Part shown: in pieces, positions 47,209-54,693 of the stretch | Position numbering within the stretch: the first letter of the stretch is position 1 | How the letters are laid out: each line of letters begins with the position of its first letter | DNA from: Salvelinus alpinus | Taxonomy: Eukaryota > Chordata > Actinopteri > Salmoniformes > Salmonidae | NCBI RefSeq assembly: GCF_045679555.1 | Contig: NC_092093.1 | Coordinates: forward strand, 68,035,214 to 68,099,213 | DNA length: 64,000 bases | Direction of reading: 5' to 3' | Notes under the pieces: generated by a model | Told to the model about the DNA's origin: nothing | Seen by the model: only the letters and a program-made list of their open reading frames with translations | The model's database searches: none | Position numbers and translations under genes: made by a program

Positions 47209-50097
47209 CACACACACACAAGGTAGAGGTGAGCAGGAGCTCAGACAGTCAGGCCAGAACAGAAACAGGTTGAGCAGAGGCAAACATACCACAGTGTGAT
47301 TCATCAGCATCTCAAAACCCTGCAGCAAATCTGTGTCTGTGTGTTTTCTTCTTACTGCCTGTATGTTTAAGTGAGTGATTTCTTCTAACGGATTAAGGGT
47401 GTGTGTTCTTCTTGATCTGTGTGAGCAAGTGTGTGCTTGACTGCATGTACCTGCTAGTGCCAAAGAGAGCAGGGTAGTAGGATAGCCCTAAGCTAAGTCT
47501 TTCAAGGAACAGAGTGGCTAGCTAAAATTAATGCTAACACCTTAGTCTTTGATTGAGCTGAGAGTTGAGCAAGCAGACTGTAGCAACATGCTAATCAGCT
47601 AGCTACAGAGGAGAAAACAATGAGCTGGGTAGAGAGAAAGAGAGAGTGAGCGAGAGAAGTATTGTGTAAATGGGTGGTGGCGTCCAGCTACTCTAGCTCG
47701 ATGAATAGCCTAACCACCCCCTGAGTCTTCAGAACCTGAAGACTTGTATTAGCTCCTGGAATTAGGTCTAATGCTTAGGCTTCAGCTCAGTGGGCCATGG
47801 TGTTGAGTTGTGCAGCGAGAGGCCTGCTGCAGGTGACCAGAGCAGCATGCTAGCTGCCAAGTCTGTTAAATTAGCAGAAAGCTAGCCAGATCATAATATT
47901 ATGGGAGTGCTAACAGCAACAAGTGACCGTTATGATGCCTAGACCTGTATGAGACAGCTTCTTTACCCAGTGACCATGCAACACCTTTTCCTATAATTTC
48001 CCATATGCTCCCGACATGGTGCATGACACCTGTCAGTTTTAAATGATGTGGCATCAAATTGAGCTTCTAATATACAATGTTAGAACATCAACTGCCTCTT
48101 CTTAAGTTTTACTACTGGATCTTCAACCCCTCATTAACAAATCCATCAAATCAATGTGATTGTATTTGTGTACAGTCCTGACCAAAACCTGGAAAGAGCA
48201 AGCAGAGGGGACAGTGGCAAAGACAGTGTAAATACTTCTATCATGACAAGCATCCTTCCTCCCTCCCAAAACAGCCTTATCACTGACCTCACATGACTGG
48301 GCTGGTGAAGGCTTTGTAATGGAACCCCTGCTTTCACCTACCCAGATGCGTTAGATCAGGTAGGAAGGAAAGTGGGAGGCACATCACACAATGATGGAAA
48401 TGTAGTTTACACAGCTCAGGCCACTGTTCTTATCGTAGCTTTTATCAGTAGAAAAGGATGCAAAATTGCTAATTAGGCCATACCACTTGATTGTACCTGC
48501 AACAATAGAACACAGAATACACAGATCTGGGCTAGGCATACACATGCATTCCTGTGTTTAGTGATGGAAATGCCCTTAAGATTTGGGGCAGTTGAATGTG
48601 CGGTTTGATGTTGCAGTAGCAGTTGTGGTGGTGCACCAATTTGTCAGCAAACTGTTTGTGTTGTGTTGTGTGTCTCAAATCTATGCCGTAGAAGAGGGAA
48701 GAGGACAAATACCACAGAAGGAGACACACCTCTATCTACGCATAGGACAGCGCACAATTGGCCCAGCGTCGTCCGGGTTTGACCGGTATTGTAAATAAGA
48801 ATTTGTTCTTAACTGACTTGCCTAGTTAAATAAAGGTTAAATAAAACAATTAAATAAATAAAAACTTCTAGGAATAATTATGTACAACCTGTAGGCCAGG
48901 TGGATGCATTATGTACTGTAGCCAACTCTTCTACCATTGTCATGCTGAATGAACAGAGAGAGGAGTCATAATACCATGTACTACTGTCTAATACCAATGT
49001 AATGATGGTTCTAACAATGATCAAGATGCCTAAGTCCATCATCTAGGCCTACAGACAGCTACAGGCAGTTAGAGAGACAGGCCTAGGTAGTGTTGGAGCA
49101 GCACAGCACCATGTATAGCCATCTTTAGCAGCAGCTTACATGATATCATGATGCAAATATCTCAATTACTACACTATATAGAAGGTGCCAGGCATCATTT
49201 GCACATCAATGTCTGATAGGCCTTTTCAGGTCGCCAGCTATACATGGTCACTACTATTCTGGTTGCACCTGTTCCAAGCCAACTGGCACCTAGGCTAAGG
49301 GAGAAACTCACCACACAGCAGGTAACAAAGGTAGGTGCGCTAATTCTCCTTGATTAGTGAATAATCATGATCACGGTGAAGTTTCCACTGTTAGCCAGTT
49401 AGAGAGAAAGACGGGTGTCGTATCGAATGTCGTTTACTCTGTTTAACCAGACCAATGTTGGCTGACAAACACAATACGAGCTGTAGGCTACCTGCTATAA
49501 CGTTAGTGTACCAGCATTGTTTCTCCATTGAATAATATACTGTCAGGGAGCTAACTAGCGCACACAGCTAGATATATTATAATGCATTGGGTTGTTAGCT
49601 AGTAAGGTTAGCTAATAGCTAGTTAGCTACTTACTTAGCGGTCCCCCTGGTCCCAGTCCTTGGTCTTTACAAGCGGGCGGAGTGCCGGTTTGCCTCTCGA
49701 AGTTGCCCGGGTTGGAGAAATAATCACGCAACCGCGGAAGCTCCCTCCCTGATTCCAACAGTTCGGTATGAAACTCAAGGGCCGTGAGGATGTAATGATC
49801 CCGTATTAGCTGAGCAGCGATCACATCTACCGATACCCGGGTCTCTGCCAAGGCAACTGTCATAGCCGCAGCTGCGACGGATACCGAGATGCCTTCCACA
49901 CTAGGGCTGGTCCGGGTGCTGGACACTAAAAGGGCCGGGGGCTCGGCGTCCGCTTGCGGAGAGAATGGGTTGTTGGACGAGGGGCCTTGCGTTCCAACGC
50001 TAGAGCTCTTTTCGATGTGAACACCGTCCTCTGCTCTCTGATCTGCCTCATCTTCAGAATCACTCAGATTAAACGGGTTGACGTTACCCGCCGCCAT
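13545..50097 (-). CDS. relch: RELCH (KIAA1468), RAB11-binding LisH/coiled-coil/HEAT protein; 26 coding exons, 3' end not found
   Basis: I traced 26 coding exons with GT/AG borders and matching phases, totalling 3256 nt (about 1085 codons), starting at ATG 50095-50097. The protein order is an acidic N terminus, LisH motif, coiled coil, second LisH, a proline-rich linker and a long HEAT-repeat region, matching vertebrate RELCH throughout. RELCH is known to bind RAB11 on recycling endosomes and oxysterol-binding protein, and to tether endosomes to the trans-Golgi for cholesterol transfer. Its divergent neighbour is PIGN, as in mammals. The last recognised exon ends within the codon following AYSALSCC (13545). 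About 100 residues normally follow, and I found no exon for them down to the LMBR1 3' UTR. Read-through of the exon 26 donor would add about 31 unrelated residues and stop near 13447. Exon details are in the block entries. Confidence 0.95.
13813..13847 (-). repeat. Partial duplicate of the RELCH exon 25 3' end and its splice donor
   Basis: About 35 bases beginning GTACTGACACTCGTCT match the exon 25 end and donor at 13871-13905 with about three substitutions. The copy lies 58 bp downstream in the direction of transcription, with GT microsatellite sequence on both sides. It keeps the donor context GACGAGT/GTCAGT. Confidence 0.8.
14620..15500. other. RELCH intron 23, no gene or named repeat seen
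   Basis: Besides a GA-rich stretch at about 14655-14790 (short GGGAGGGA-type runs), I see nothing coding on either strand. Confidence 0.5.
16036..20092. repeat. 4-kb minisatellite, 30-bp unit (about 130 copies), RELCH intron 22
   Basis: The unit is approximately GGGGGATGTCTATACCACTATGACAGTGAA, given here in two parts: GGGGGATGTCTATACC and ACTATGACAGTGAA. Copies differ at a few fixed positions (CTA/CCA/CAA, ACTATG/ACAATG/ACTACG, GTGAA/GTAAA/GCGAA), which defines subfamilies. Irregular G-rich units interrupt the array near 17100, 17563, 17604, 18121, 18164, 18722, 19114 and 19155, including pure G runs of over 15. The unit is a multiple of three and lacks stops in several frames, so long meaningless reading frames appear on both strands. 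It does not contain any exon sequence. Confidence 0.97.
20132..20240. mobile_element. Short inverted-repeat element (MITE-like)
   Basis: AGGCCTGATTCCATTT at about 20132 is mirrored by AAATGGAATCAGGCCC at about 20224, giving a ~105-bp element with inverted ends. The interior is also partly self-complementary (CCCTAGCTC against GGGGCTAGGG). It lies at the RELCH exon 22 side of the 30-bp array. Confidence 0.6.
20696..21185. repeat. Purine-rich minisatellite abutting the RELCH exon 22 acceptor
   Basis: Units of about 55-65 bp are built from GAGAGACAGAGAGATGG, GGGTTGTAGAGAGAG and GCGGGAGAAAGGGGGTA. On the RELCH sense strand this is a ~490-nt polypyrimidine tract that ends directly at the exon 22 acceptor (20693/20694). 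Confidence 0.92.
21398..21648. repeat. AT-rich tandem repeat in RELCH intron 20
   Basis: Irregular repeats of TATATAATATATTAATACAT and ATTATTAATACATACATT, starting ~20 bp upstream of the RELCH exon 21 acceptor. The reading frames across it are low-complexity artefacts. Confidence 0.85.
22680..23432 (-). repeat. 50-bp minisatellite containing the RELCH exon 16 splice donor (~15 copies)
   Basis: On the minus strand each unit reads GTTAACCTGCAAGGAGAC, ATTCCCCCCATAGAGG, then GTAGGAAACACACTGA. The first two parts are identical to the 3' end of exon 16 ([10 protein letters not shown]) and the third begins with its GTAGG donor. Copies are almost identical; exceptions are a one-base deletion near 22790 and an A for G near 23203. 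The authentic exon end is the copy nearest exon 16 (23396/23395). Confidence 0.95.
23396..28611 (-). CDS. relch: RELCH coding exons 11-16: HEAT-repeat region
   Basis: Exons: 11, 28611-28499; 12, 28393-28303; 13, 27657-27586; 14, 24177-24037; 15, 23913-23749; 16, 23543-23396. Recognisable segments are [20 protein letters not shown] (11), [20 protein letters not shown] (12), [20 protein letters not shown] (13), [20 protein letters not shown] and [14 protein letters not shown] (14), [20 protein letters not shown] (15), and [20 protein letters not shown] ending QGDIPPIE (16). The alternating amphipathic helices are typical of HEAT repeats. Three donors sit inside or against repeats: exon 12 abuts a 400-bp pyrimidine tract, exon 14 runs straight into a GT microsatellite, and the exon 16 donor is multiplied in a 50-bp array. 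Confidence 0.93.
24415..24617. repeat. 15-bp tandem repeat (~13 copies) in RELCH intron 13
   Basis: The unit GCATAGGGCTGTTAC is repeated almost perfectly from 24420 to 24615. Because 15 is a multiple of three, open frames of RAVTH/CVTAL/MRNSP type appear in several frames; I regard these as artefacts. Confidence 0.95.
24620..25158. other. RELCH intron 13 interior, nothing recognised
   Basis: AT-rich sequence with no exon, RNA gene or named repeat that I can support on either strand. Confidence 0.5.
25161..26598 (+). mobile_element. Tc1-like transposon with decayed transposase, right end lost
   Basis: The left terminal repeat begins CAGTACCAGTCAAAAGTTTG just after a TA at 25160-25162. Plus-strand transposase pieces include [18 protein letters not shown] (about 25680), [20 protein letters not shown] (about 25815-25875), then [13 protein letters not shown] (the first catalytic D region, about 25950) and [20 protein letters not shown] (about 26075). 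FQQDNDPTH (about 26220) supplies the second D. Several frameshifts and a deletion after the second D inactivate it. The right terminal repeat is missing beyond about 26598. Confidence 0.88.
26600..27585. other. RELCH intron 13, unique AT-rich sequence
   Basis: No coding exon, RNA gene or transposon was recognised between the Tc1 remnant and RELCH exon 13. Conserved noncoding function cannot be judged without alignment. Confidence 0.5.
27901..28298. repeat. Purine-rich tandem repeat next to the RELCH exon 12 donor
   Basis: Repeats of GAGAGAGAAAGGACAGAGAGC (about 20 bp), preceded by an A run at 27903-27919. On the RELCH sense strand this is a ~400-nt pyrimidine tract that begins within about 6 nt of the exon 12 splice donor (28303/28302). 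Confidence 0.93.
28730..29358. other. RELCH intron 10, interval before the Tc1, nothing recognised
   Basis: A short TG tract lies at about 28731-28748; otherwise no gene or named repeat is evident. Confidence 0.45.
29361..31198 (-). mobile_element. Tc1-like transposon, both ends present, decayed transposase
   Basis: The ends CAGTTGAAGTCGGAAGTTTA (29361) and TCTGACTTCAACTG (ending 31198) are inverted and flanked by TA (29359-29360, 31199-31200). Minus-strand transposase runs from about 30800 ([20 protein letters not shown]) through [20 protein letters not shown] to the catalytic end [19 protein letters not shown] with LNPIEHLW (29958-30100). Frameshifts, and a run of 19 C at about 30224-30242, interrupt it. 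The element is 1.84 kb, within the size of a full Tc1 plus a 193-bp MITE insertion. It is the same family as the copy at 8807-10975. Confidence 0.92.
29395..29587. mobile_element. hAT-type MITE inserted in the Tc1
   Basis: This 193-bp insertion is flanked by a perfect 8-bp direct repeat CCTTAGAC (29387-29394 and 29588-29595). Its ends are inverted: CACAGGTGTCAAACTCATTC, and on the right GAATGAGTTTGACACCCCTG. An 8-bp target duplication with CAGGGGTGTCAAACTC-type ends fits a non-autonomous hAT element. Confidence 0.88.
31590..35865. repeat. 4.3-kb minisatellite, 56/59-bp units (~74 copies), RELCH intron 10
   Basis: The unit is TGGCCAACTAGGATCTATTG followed by CAGTGTGACAACATGG, then either TAACATGTTTAGACCAGAGA (56 bp) or CACCACCGTGTTTAGACC plus AGAGA (59 bp). 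The two types alternate in patches. Blocks of several units recur: an unusual unit with GATATATTGCAATGTGAAAA occurs at about 32033 and again at 32663, 630 bp apart. Units decay at the right end (35700-35865). No exon sequence is included. Confidence 0.96.
35870..37440. other. RELCH intron 10, mostly unique sequence
   Basis: No exon was found. A stretch at about 37280-37330 (ATCAGATGAGAGACTGGGTGG and neighbours) faintly resembles the MITE at 63255-63498. GA-rich sequence follows at 37430-37620. Confidence 0.4.
37626..39421 (-). CDS. relch: RELCH coding exons 5-10: second LisH, coiled coil, linker, first HEAT repeats
   Basis: Exons: 5, 39421-39308; 6, 39200-39018; 7, 38758-38664; 8, 38420-38157; 9, 37999-37924; 10, 37721-37626. 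Exon 5 encodes the second LisH region, including [20 protein letters not shown]. Exon 6 continues with [19 protein letters not shown]. Exon 7 is coiled coil ([19 protein letters not shown]). Exon 8 (264 nt) is a proline- and asparagine-rich linker, the least conserved part, ending [10 protein letters not shown]. Exons 9 and 10 open the HEAT region ([40 protein letters not shown]). All phases join. This is the most compact part of the gene, with introns of 0.1-0.6 kb. The 9-kb intron that follows carries a Tc1 and a 4.3-kb minisatellite. Confidence 0.93.
39537..40013 (-). repeat. 53-bp minisatellite containing the RELCH exon 4 splice donor (~9 copies)
   Basis: On the minus strand each unit carries TTCACATCCTGAGACTCAG followed by GTAGGCCAGACACTCTGC and TAGTAACTGTATACAG. 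The first part matches the last ~20 nt of exon 4 with a single C/T difference, and the second starts with the exon 4 donor. The final partial unit is the exon itself (ends 40006). Variants include AACTGAG at ~39846 and a three-base loss near 39993. Confidence 0.94.
40006..50097 (-). CDS. relch: RELCH coding exons 1-4: first LisH motif and coiled coil
   Basis: Exons, 5' to 3' on the minus strand: 1, 50097-49635; 2, 43345-43256; 3, 40270-40199; 4, 40058-40006. Exon 1 begins [20 protein letters not shown], an acidic start. It then carries the LisH motif, including [20 protein letters not shown] and [14 protein letters not shown] (residues ~95-140). Exon 2 encodes [20 protein letters not shown]. 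Exon 3 encodes the coiled-coil segment [20 protein letters not shown]. Exon 4 encodes [18 protein letters not shown]. Phases 1, 1, 1 and 0 close exactly. Intron 1 is 6.3 kb and holds a LINE and a nearly intact Tc1. The 3' end of exon 4 and its splice donor are copied into a 53-bp minisatellite just downstream. Exon 1 is CpG-rich, in keeping with a promoter-proximal exon. Confidence 0.93.
40520..41880. other. RELCH intron 2, no gene recognised
   Basis: Apart from G/A-rich sequence at about 41265-41510 with short GGATGGAGGGAGGGCA repeats, I see nothing coding or transposon-like. Confidence 0.45.
41880..42378. repeat. Composite tandem repeat in RELCH intron 2
   Basis: Short modules (TCATCCTCTCTGATCTTTAA, CGTATTCGTCGTCT, GGTCAGTTCATCC, TGTATTCAGT) alternate and form a higher-order unit of about 149 bp repeated roughly three times. 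The GTCGTCTAGGTCAGGTCAT module recurs near 41937, 42086 and 42235. Confidence 0.88.
42590..42630 (-). mobile_element. Short LINE/SINE 3'-tail fragment
   Basis: TTTATTTAACCAGGTAGGCC with AATTGAGAACA matches the 3' tail of the LINE beginning at 43395. It appears to be an isolated fragment. Confidence 0.45.
42786..43182. repeat. 37-bp pyrimidine-rich minisatellite, RELCH intron 2
   Basis: Units of 37 or 41 bp are built from CTCCCTTCCCCTGCTCTTC and TCTGTCTGTTGTCTGTCT, about 10 copies. The array starts some 70 bp past the exon 2 donor. Reading frames through it are artefacts. Confidence 0.93.
43395..44700 (-). mobile_element. Non-LTR retrotransposon, 5'-truncated, RELCH intron 1
   Basis: The minus-strand frame 44620-44234 encodes the reverse-transcriptase active-site block [13 protein letters not shown], then [13 protein letters not shown] and [21 protein letters not shown] later segment, [20 protein letters not shown], follows at 44021-43812. 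The frame is shifted between these parts. The 3' tail ends ACTGGCCTACCTGGTTAAA with AT-rich simple repeats toward 43395. The 5' end is truncated near 44700. The clade is uncertain; a Rex1- or RTE-like fish LINE is possible. Confidence 0.82.
44939..46493 (-). mobile_element. Near-intact Tc1-like transposon
   Basis: The 1555-bp element has inverted ends CAGTCATGGCCAAAAGTTTT and AAAACTTTTGGCCACGACTG, with TA on both sides (44937-44938, 46494-46495). It lies in RELCH intron 1, with transposase in the same sense as RELCH. A degraded relative is at 6807-8190. Confidence 0.95.
45106..46158 (-). pseudogene. Tc1-like transposase with a single in-frame stop
   Basis: The frame runs in one register from 46158 to 45106 (about 350 codons), broken only by a TAG at 45406-45408. 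The likely start is the second methionine, in [18 protein letters not shown], giving the usual Tc1 length of about 340. Visible parts are the N-terminal helix-turn-helix ([20 protein letters not shown]), the GRPRKS AT-hook-like linker, and the DDE catalytic core. Catalytic residues are in [12 protein letters not shown] (first D), HDEAPCHKA (second D, right after the stop) and [13 protein letters not shown] (E). The stop replaces what other family members read as glutamine. Product: cut-and-paste transposase acting on its own terminal repeats. Truncation before the second catalytic D would inactivate it. Confidence 0.93.
46832..46877. repeat. GT microsatellite (~22 repeats)
   Basis: Uninterrupted GTGTGT tract in RELCH intron 1. 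Confidence 0.95.
47168..47220. repeat. Compound GCAC/AC microsatellite
   Basis: CGCACGCACGCACGCACG followed by ACACACAC, in RELCH intron 1. Confidence 0.93.
48745..48866 (+). mobile_element. SINE 3' part
   Basis: GCACAATTGGCCCAGCGTCG, then TTGTTCTTAACTGACTTGCC and TAGTTAAATAAAGG, ending in an A-rich tail. The last half matches the tail of the SINE at 7126-7334, here on the plus strand. The tRNA-like head is missing. Confidence 0.7.
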
Positions 50098-51150
50098 TTT
50101 CCTACTATAAAGATTTGAGTAGCAAGCTAGCTAGCTAGCTTAGAATTGGACCCGTCTTCCTGGACGGATGGCTAGCTAGAAGGCTAGCTGGCTGAACCCT
50201 TCCTTCCTCGATCGACATGAAAAGGGGTGAATGCAGGGTAGAGTTTGGTTGAATGTAATTTCAACACCCGCCCTCTCCATGTAATAGCGGGATTGGATTG
50301 GATACGGGAGTTTTTAGGGAGAAACTGGGCAGGGCAGGAGCTTTGACAGCTGACAGCATCGGTTTGACAGCTAGCTAACCTTGCCGGAAAGTGATACTTT
50401 TCTCACCATCACTAAAATAAAGCATGGATGGATGGACGGACCATTGCTATATAGTTATAACCATGTTAATCCCTAATAGCGACTATGACCTATTTAATTT
50501 CTGTAGCCGACTGCGAAATCAAATGCCAGTAGTGGAACTACAATACCCACGAACCATTGCTGTAGCTCAGTTGGAACGTCATATTTACAACAAGGAAGTG
50601 GCGCTGTAACGTCCCAGTGTGGACTGATTTATTTTATAAGCTGCTTAGAAAGACAGACAGCAGGTTTTTAAGCCCGTCGTGCCGGTAGATAAGCTTGACA
50701 CACTGTACTAAAGGTTGTATAAGTGTGTTTCTTAATTTAGTTCACCTGAAACTAGGGTCTGACGATGGGTGAAGTTGGGTCGCTAGACAGCAAAAAGTGG
50801 CAGGTGTGTGTCTTGTGTGTGTTTGAATGACTTAACTCTCATTCATTCAAGATTCAAAGTAACCAGTCTGCCACCGGTTTGAAACAAGAAAGTGTTCAAA
50901 GGTAAGATTTTTTATTTTGTTTAGCACGTCTGATGTTGTTGACATGTGGGACACATTTGTGTTCTAGTGAGTGAATGCGATAGCTAGAGTATGAATGGAC
51001 GGTAGCACCTTACAGACTCAGAAACATATGGCCACAACAGATTATCTGATGTCTATATCTAATAACTATTTTCTGCTCTCTCTGTTCCTCTCCATCCATT
51101 CCTCCCTCTCTCTAGAACTTCTGGGGTCTCCCCAGCCCCCAGTCTTCATC
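50098..51150. promoter_or_regulatory. Shared intergenic/5' region of RELCH and PIGN (probable bidirectional promoter)
   Basis: The RELCH start codon (50097, minus) and the PIGN start codon (51151, plus) face away from each other across 1053 bp. The stretch has no transposon. A non-coding PIGN leader exon probably ends at 50901 (CAAAG/GTAAGATT) and joins an acceptor at 51113-51115 (CTCTCTCTAG), 35 nt before the PIGN ATG. Transcription starts cannot be fixed from sequence. No clear TATA box is apparent. Confidence 0.6.
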
Positions 51151-54100
51151 ATGAGGATGATAATGTTCTTCCTGGTTGGACTTCTGGTCCATGTCATTTT
51201 CTTCATCTCCATCTTTGACATCTACTTCACATCGCCCCTGGTCCACGGCATGGCCCCCCAGGTGTCCCCCCTGCCTCCCCCTGCCTCCCGCCTGCTGCTG
51301 GTGGTTGCAGATGGACTCAGGGCAGATAGCCTCTATAAGCCTGATGCCAATGGATCCACCAGGGCTCCTTACTTAAGGTAACTGAGCTCTCTCAGATTAA
51401 CTGGCTGTATGGAAGTGTGTGTGGACTCAGAGTGGTGTGTGTGTATGCATTTCTCACAGTGTGTGTGTGTGTTCTGAAGGAGTGTGATGGAGGAAACAGG
51501 GAGTTGGGGTGTGTCACACACTCGTGTTCCCACTGAGTCTCGACCTGGACACGTTGCTTTGATCGCTGGCTTCTACGAAGATGTCAGCGCTGTAGCTAAA
51601 GGTCAGTGTCTGTGTGTGTGTGCCGGCATGTGTGTGTGTGTTCGTGCGTGTTACTAATGGAAGTGGGCAATTCTACAGTAACAGAGTGACACTGAGACCC
51701 AGGTTTTTCACTTTAAAATGTATGTATCTGCACTGTTCTTCAAGTAAATGTGTTTTTTTTCTGTGGAAATTGTTACAAGTAATTGTTCAATTTCGTCCTT
51801 GTGAACAGTTATGTTTTGTTTCACTTTGCATATATTGTTTTTTGATTTACATACCCTTTTAAAGTAAAACATCTGAGTCTGTTACTGTGGAATTTCCCTA
51901 GTGTTATATGCTGCGTTCATAATATTTTCTGTGTGTGTAGGCTGGAAGGAGAATCCAGTGGAGTTTGACTCCGTGTTCAATGAGAGCAGACACACCTGGT
52001 GTTGGGGCAGCCCTGACATCCTGCCCATGTTTGCCAAAGGTTAACAAACACATGTACAATACACAACCTTTCAAATACAGGAGAAACACAGATACACCAC
52101 CATGCACGTGTGTGGCTTATTGGATCAGAAATAAACTAATCCTCTCTTTCTTTCTCTCTCTCGACCACCCTCTCACTTTCTTTTTATCATTCTTACCATC
52201 ATCTCCATCTACACCTCTTCCCCCCTCTCCTGCAGGTGCCAGTGGGGACCATGTGTACACCTACACCTACCCAGCAGAGAGAGAGGACTTTGCCTCCACC
52301 GACGCTTCCAGACTGGACACCTGGGTCTTTGATGAAGTCAAGGTACTTATGGTGATGAGAACAGGGTGTGTGTTAGGATGTGTGTGTTTGTCTCAGCATG
52401 AGGGTACAGACACTATCTATTTGCCTCTCTCCCCCACCTCCTCTCTCCCAGTCGTTCCTCCAGTCTGCCAGGGAGAACTCCAGTCTGATGTCCAGTCTAC
52501 AGAAGGATCAGAATGTTTTCTTCCTCCATTTACTGGGCATTGACACCAATGGACACGCCCACAGACCAATGTCACAGTGAGATAGAAACCCTGTATAGAC
52601 CAGAAATATCACTTTCTAGATATACAGGAATATACAGAATATACAGAAACCATGTACAAACAAGAGATACATTATTCTCTAATACCTTTTAAATGGACTG
52701 CAGATTTCTATTAGTGCATATAGCCATGTACAAACGAGATACATTATTCTCTAATATCTTTTAAATGAAGGACTGCAGATTTAAATTAGTGCATATAGTG
52801 GGGTCTACGCAATGGATGGCAGGACATTTAGACTACTAATGACCCTGTTTGATTTTGTCTCTTAAAAATCCCCTTTGTGTGCTTTGTGCGAAGGGAATAT
52901 CTAGAGAACATACGTCTGGTTGACTCTGGGGTGAAAGAGCTGGTCTCCATGGTCGAGGACCTTTTTGACAACGATGGAAGAACAGCCTATGTGTTCACCT
53001 CTGACCACGGCATGACCAACTGGGGTAGGACTTCAGCTAGCTCAGAAAGGTGGTCACCATGATAGTGAAGTAGTAGATAATGTATTGCTCTGTGTCTCCA
53101 GGCTCCCATGGTGCAGGCCACCCCTCTGAGACCCTGACCCCATTGTTGGTGTGGGGAGCTGGGGTTCACACTGCTCAGAGAGTCACTGAACCCCAGAAGT
53201 ACTCAGATGGATACCTACAAGGTACAATAACTCAGTACTATTGGTCTGTTTGTGTCTGTCCTCCTACTCTCCTCTCCTCTTTCAACTCTTCTAGATGGGG
53301 GGGGAAAAGGGAGGTCAGAGATTGTATAATTCTGTTGTAACACTTTACTCCAACCCTAAGTTGTTCTACCTGTATAAAACGGTCATAATGCTGACATAAC
53401 ACAATGTGTGATGTTGTGTCTGTTGGTGTTTCTCTGTCAGAATGGCAGCTGGAGGGCCTCCGCAGGGTTGATGTCAATCAGGTGAGACACCCATGTAGCC
53501 TCACAGCATCTGGCGCTGACTGATGATGTCACAACCACGTATTTCCTCTGTGTGTTGAAGATAGTCCAAAAACAACAGTAATCTGTTCCCAGTCTAATGC
53601 TAGATGTGTGTTACAGGCAGACATAGCACCACTGATGTCATCTCTTATTGGAGTGCCTATCCCTCTCAACTCTGTGGTGAGTAACACCACATAACAGCGT
53701 GTCAGTATCTTTAGAATAACATAATGAAGAGACATATCAGCCGAAAAGCTGTTATACAGTAACCACTATCTGCACTGTGGTTACAGAGCTGCTCTGAGAT
53801 GCAAAATAAAATATATGTGCAGACGATAAGGTATCATCTCATGTCATATATACCTTCTCTATATTGAGTGTGTGTGTGATATAGGGAATTGTGTATATGG
53901 TGTGTTTATTATGTTGATTAAATGTGTTGTGTTGTGTAGGGTGTGTTACCACTGCAGTACCTGAACAACAGTGACCAGTTTAAAGCTGAGAGTATGTACT
54001 CTAACGCCATCCAGATACTGGAACAGTTCAAGGTGCAATATAACATGGAGGATAACAATAATGTTGTTATGATGATGATGTTATTCATTACATAACCACA

Positions 54101-54693
54101 TGTATTTGTTCAAATATTCGCCTCTGTTTCCAGGTGAAGATGGCTGAGAAAAAGGAAACAACTTTATCCTTACTCTTCACTCCATACCAGTAAGTACCAA
54201 CTGTAGAGATAGAACTACTACATATTATGGTCATTCTCTAGTTCAACTCGTATAAAGAGAGTGACATGACCAGTTGTGTGTGTCCTCCGGTCTGTCTGTC
54301 TGTCCCTCAGGTTGCTGACAGAGTCACGCCAGGCAGAGTTTATCAACAAGGCCAGGGTTCTGATCCAGCTAGAGGAATATGAAGAAGCTGTAAGTACACT
54401 GGGTATCAAACCCCAGTTATCTGTACAACTGAAGACCGTGTTGGCCCACTGAGCTAAAGCCTATGTTTTTTCTTGGGTTACGGAATGTCCTCCCCCCCCC
54501 ACTCTCTCAGATCTCTCTGTGCAGGTCTCTGATGGACCATGCGTTGGAGGGTCTGTCCTACTACCACACCTATGACCGGTTCTTTCTGGGCTGTAGTGTT
54601 GTGCTGGGCTTCACAGGCTGGACCTCCTATGTGGTTCTTGTTATACTGAAGACACACGCCAGTCTCAGGAGACCACCCACACCCACTGACCAG
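51151..54693 (+). CDS. pign: PIGN coding exons 1-13: signal anchor and catalytic domain
   Basis: Exons: 1, 51151-51377; 2, 51480-51601; 3, 51941-52039; 4, 52236-52342; 5, 52452-52576; 6, 52894-53024; 7, 53102-53221; 8, 53441-53481; 9, 53617-53676; 10, 53940-54032; 11, 54134-54189; 12, 54311-54389; 13, 54511-54693. Catalytic-fold motifs are [14 protein letters not shown] (exon 1, metal-binding Asp), [20 protein letters not shown] (exon 2, probable Thr nucleophile), [17 protein letters not shown] (exon 5, Asp/His), and [20 protein letters not shown] (exons 6-7, Asp-His and His). Exon 13 carries [18 protein letters not shown], the start of the membrane domain. All phases join. Intron 5 contains a ~75-bp tandem duplication (about 52650 and 52724). 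Confidence 0.95.

Larger units (their letters stand above)
46500..49628. other. RELCH intron 1, 5' half
   Basis: Mostly unique sequence. It holds a GT microsatellite (46832-46877), a GCAC/AC microsatellite (47168-47220) and a SINE tail (48745-48866). No exon was recognised. Sequence near 49550-49625 is rich in GCTAGCTA. Confidence 0.5.
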
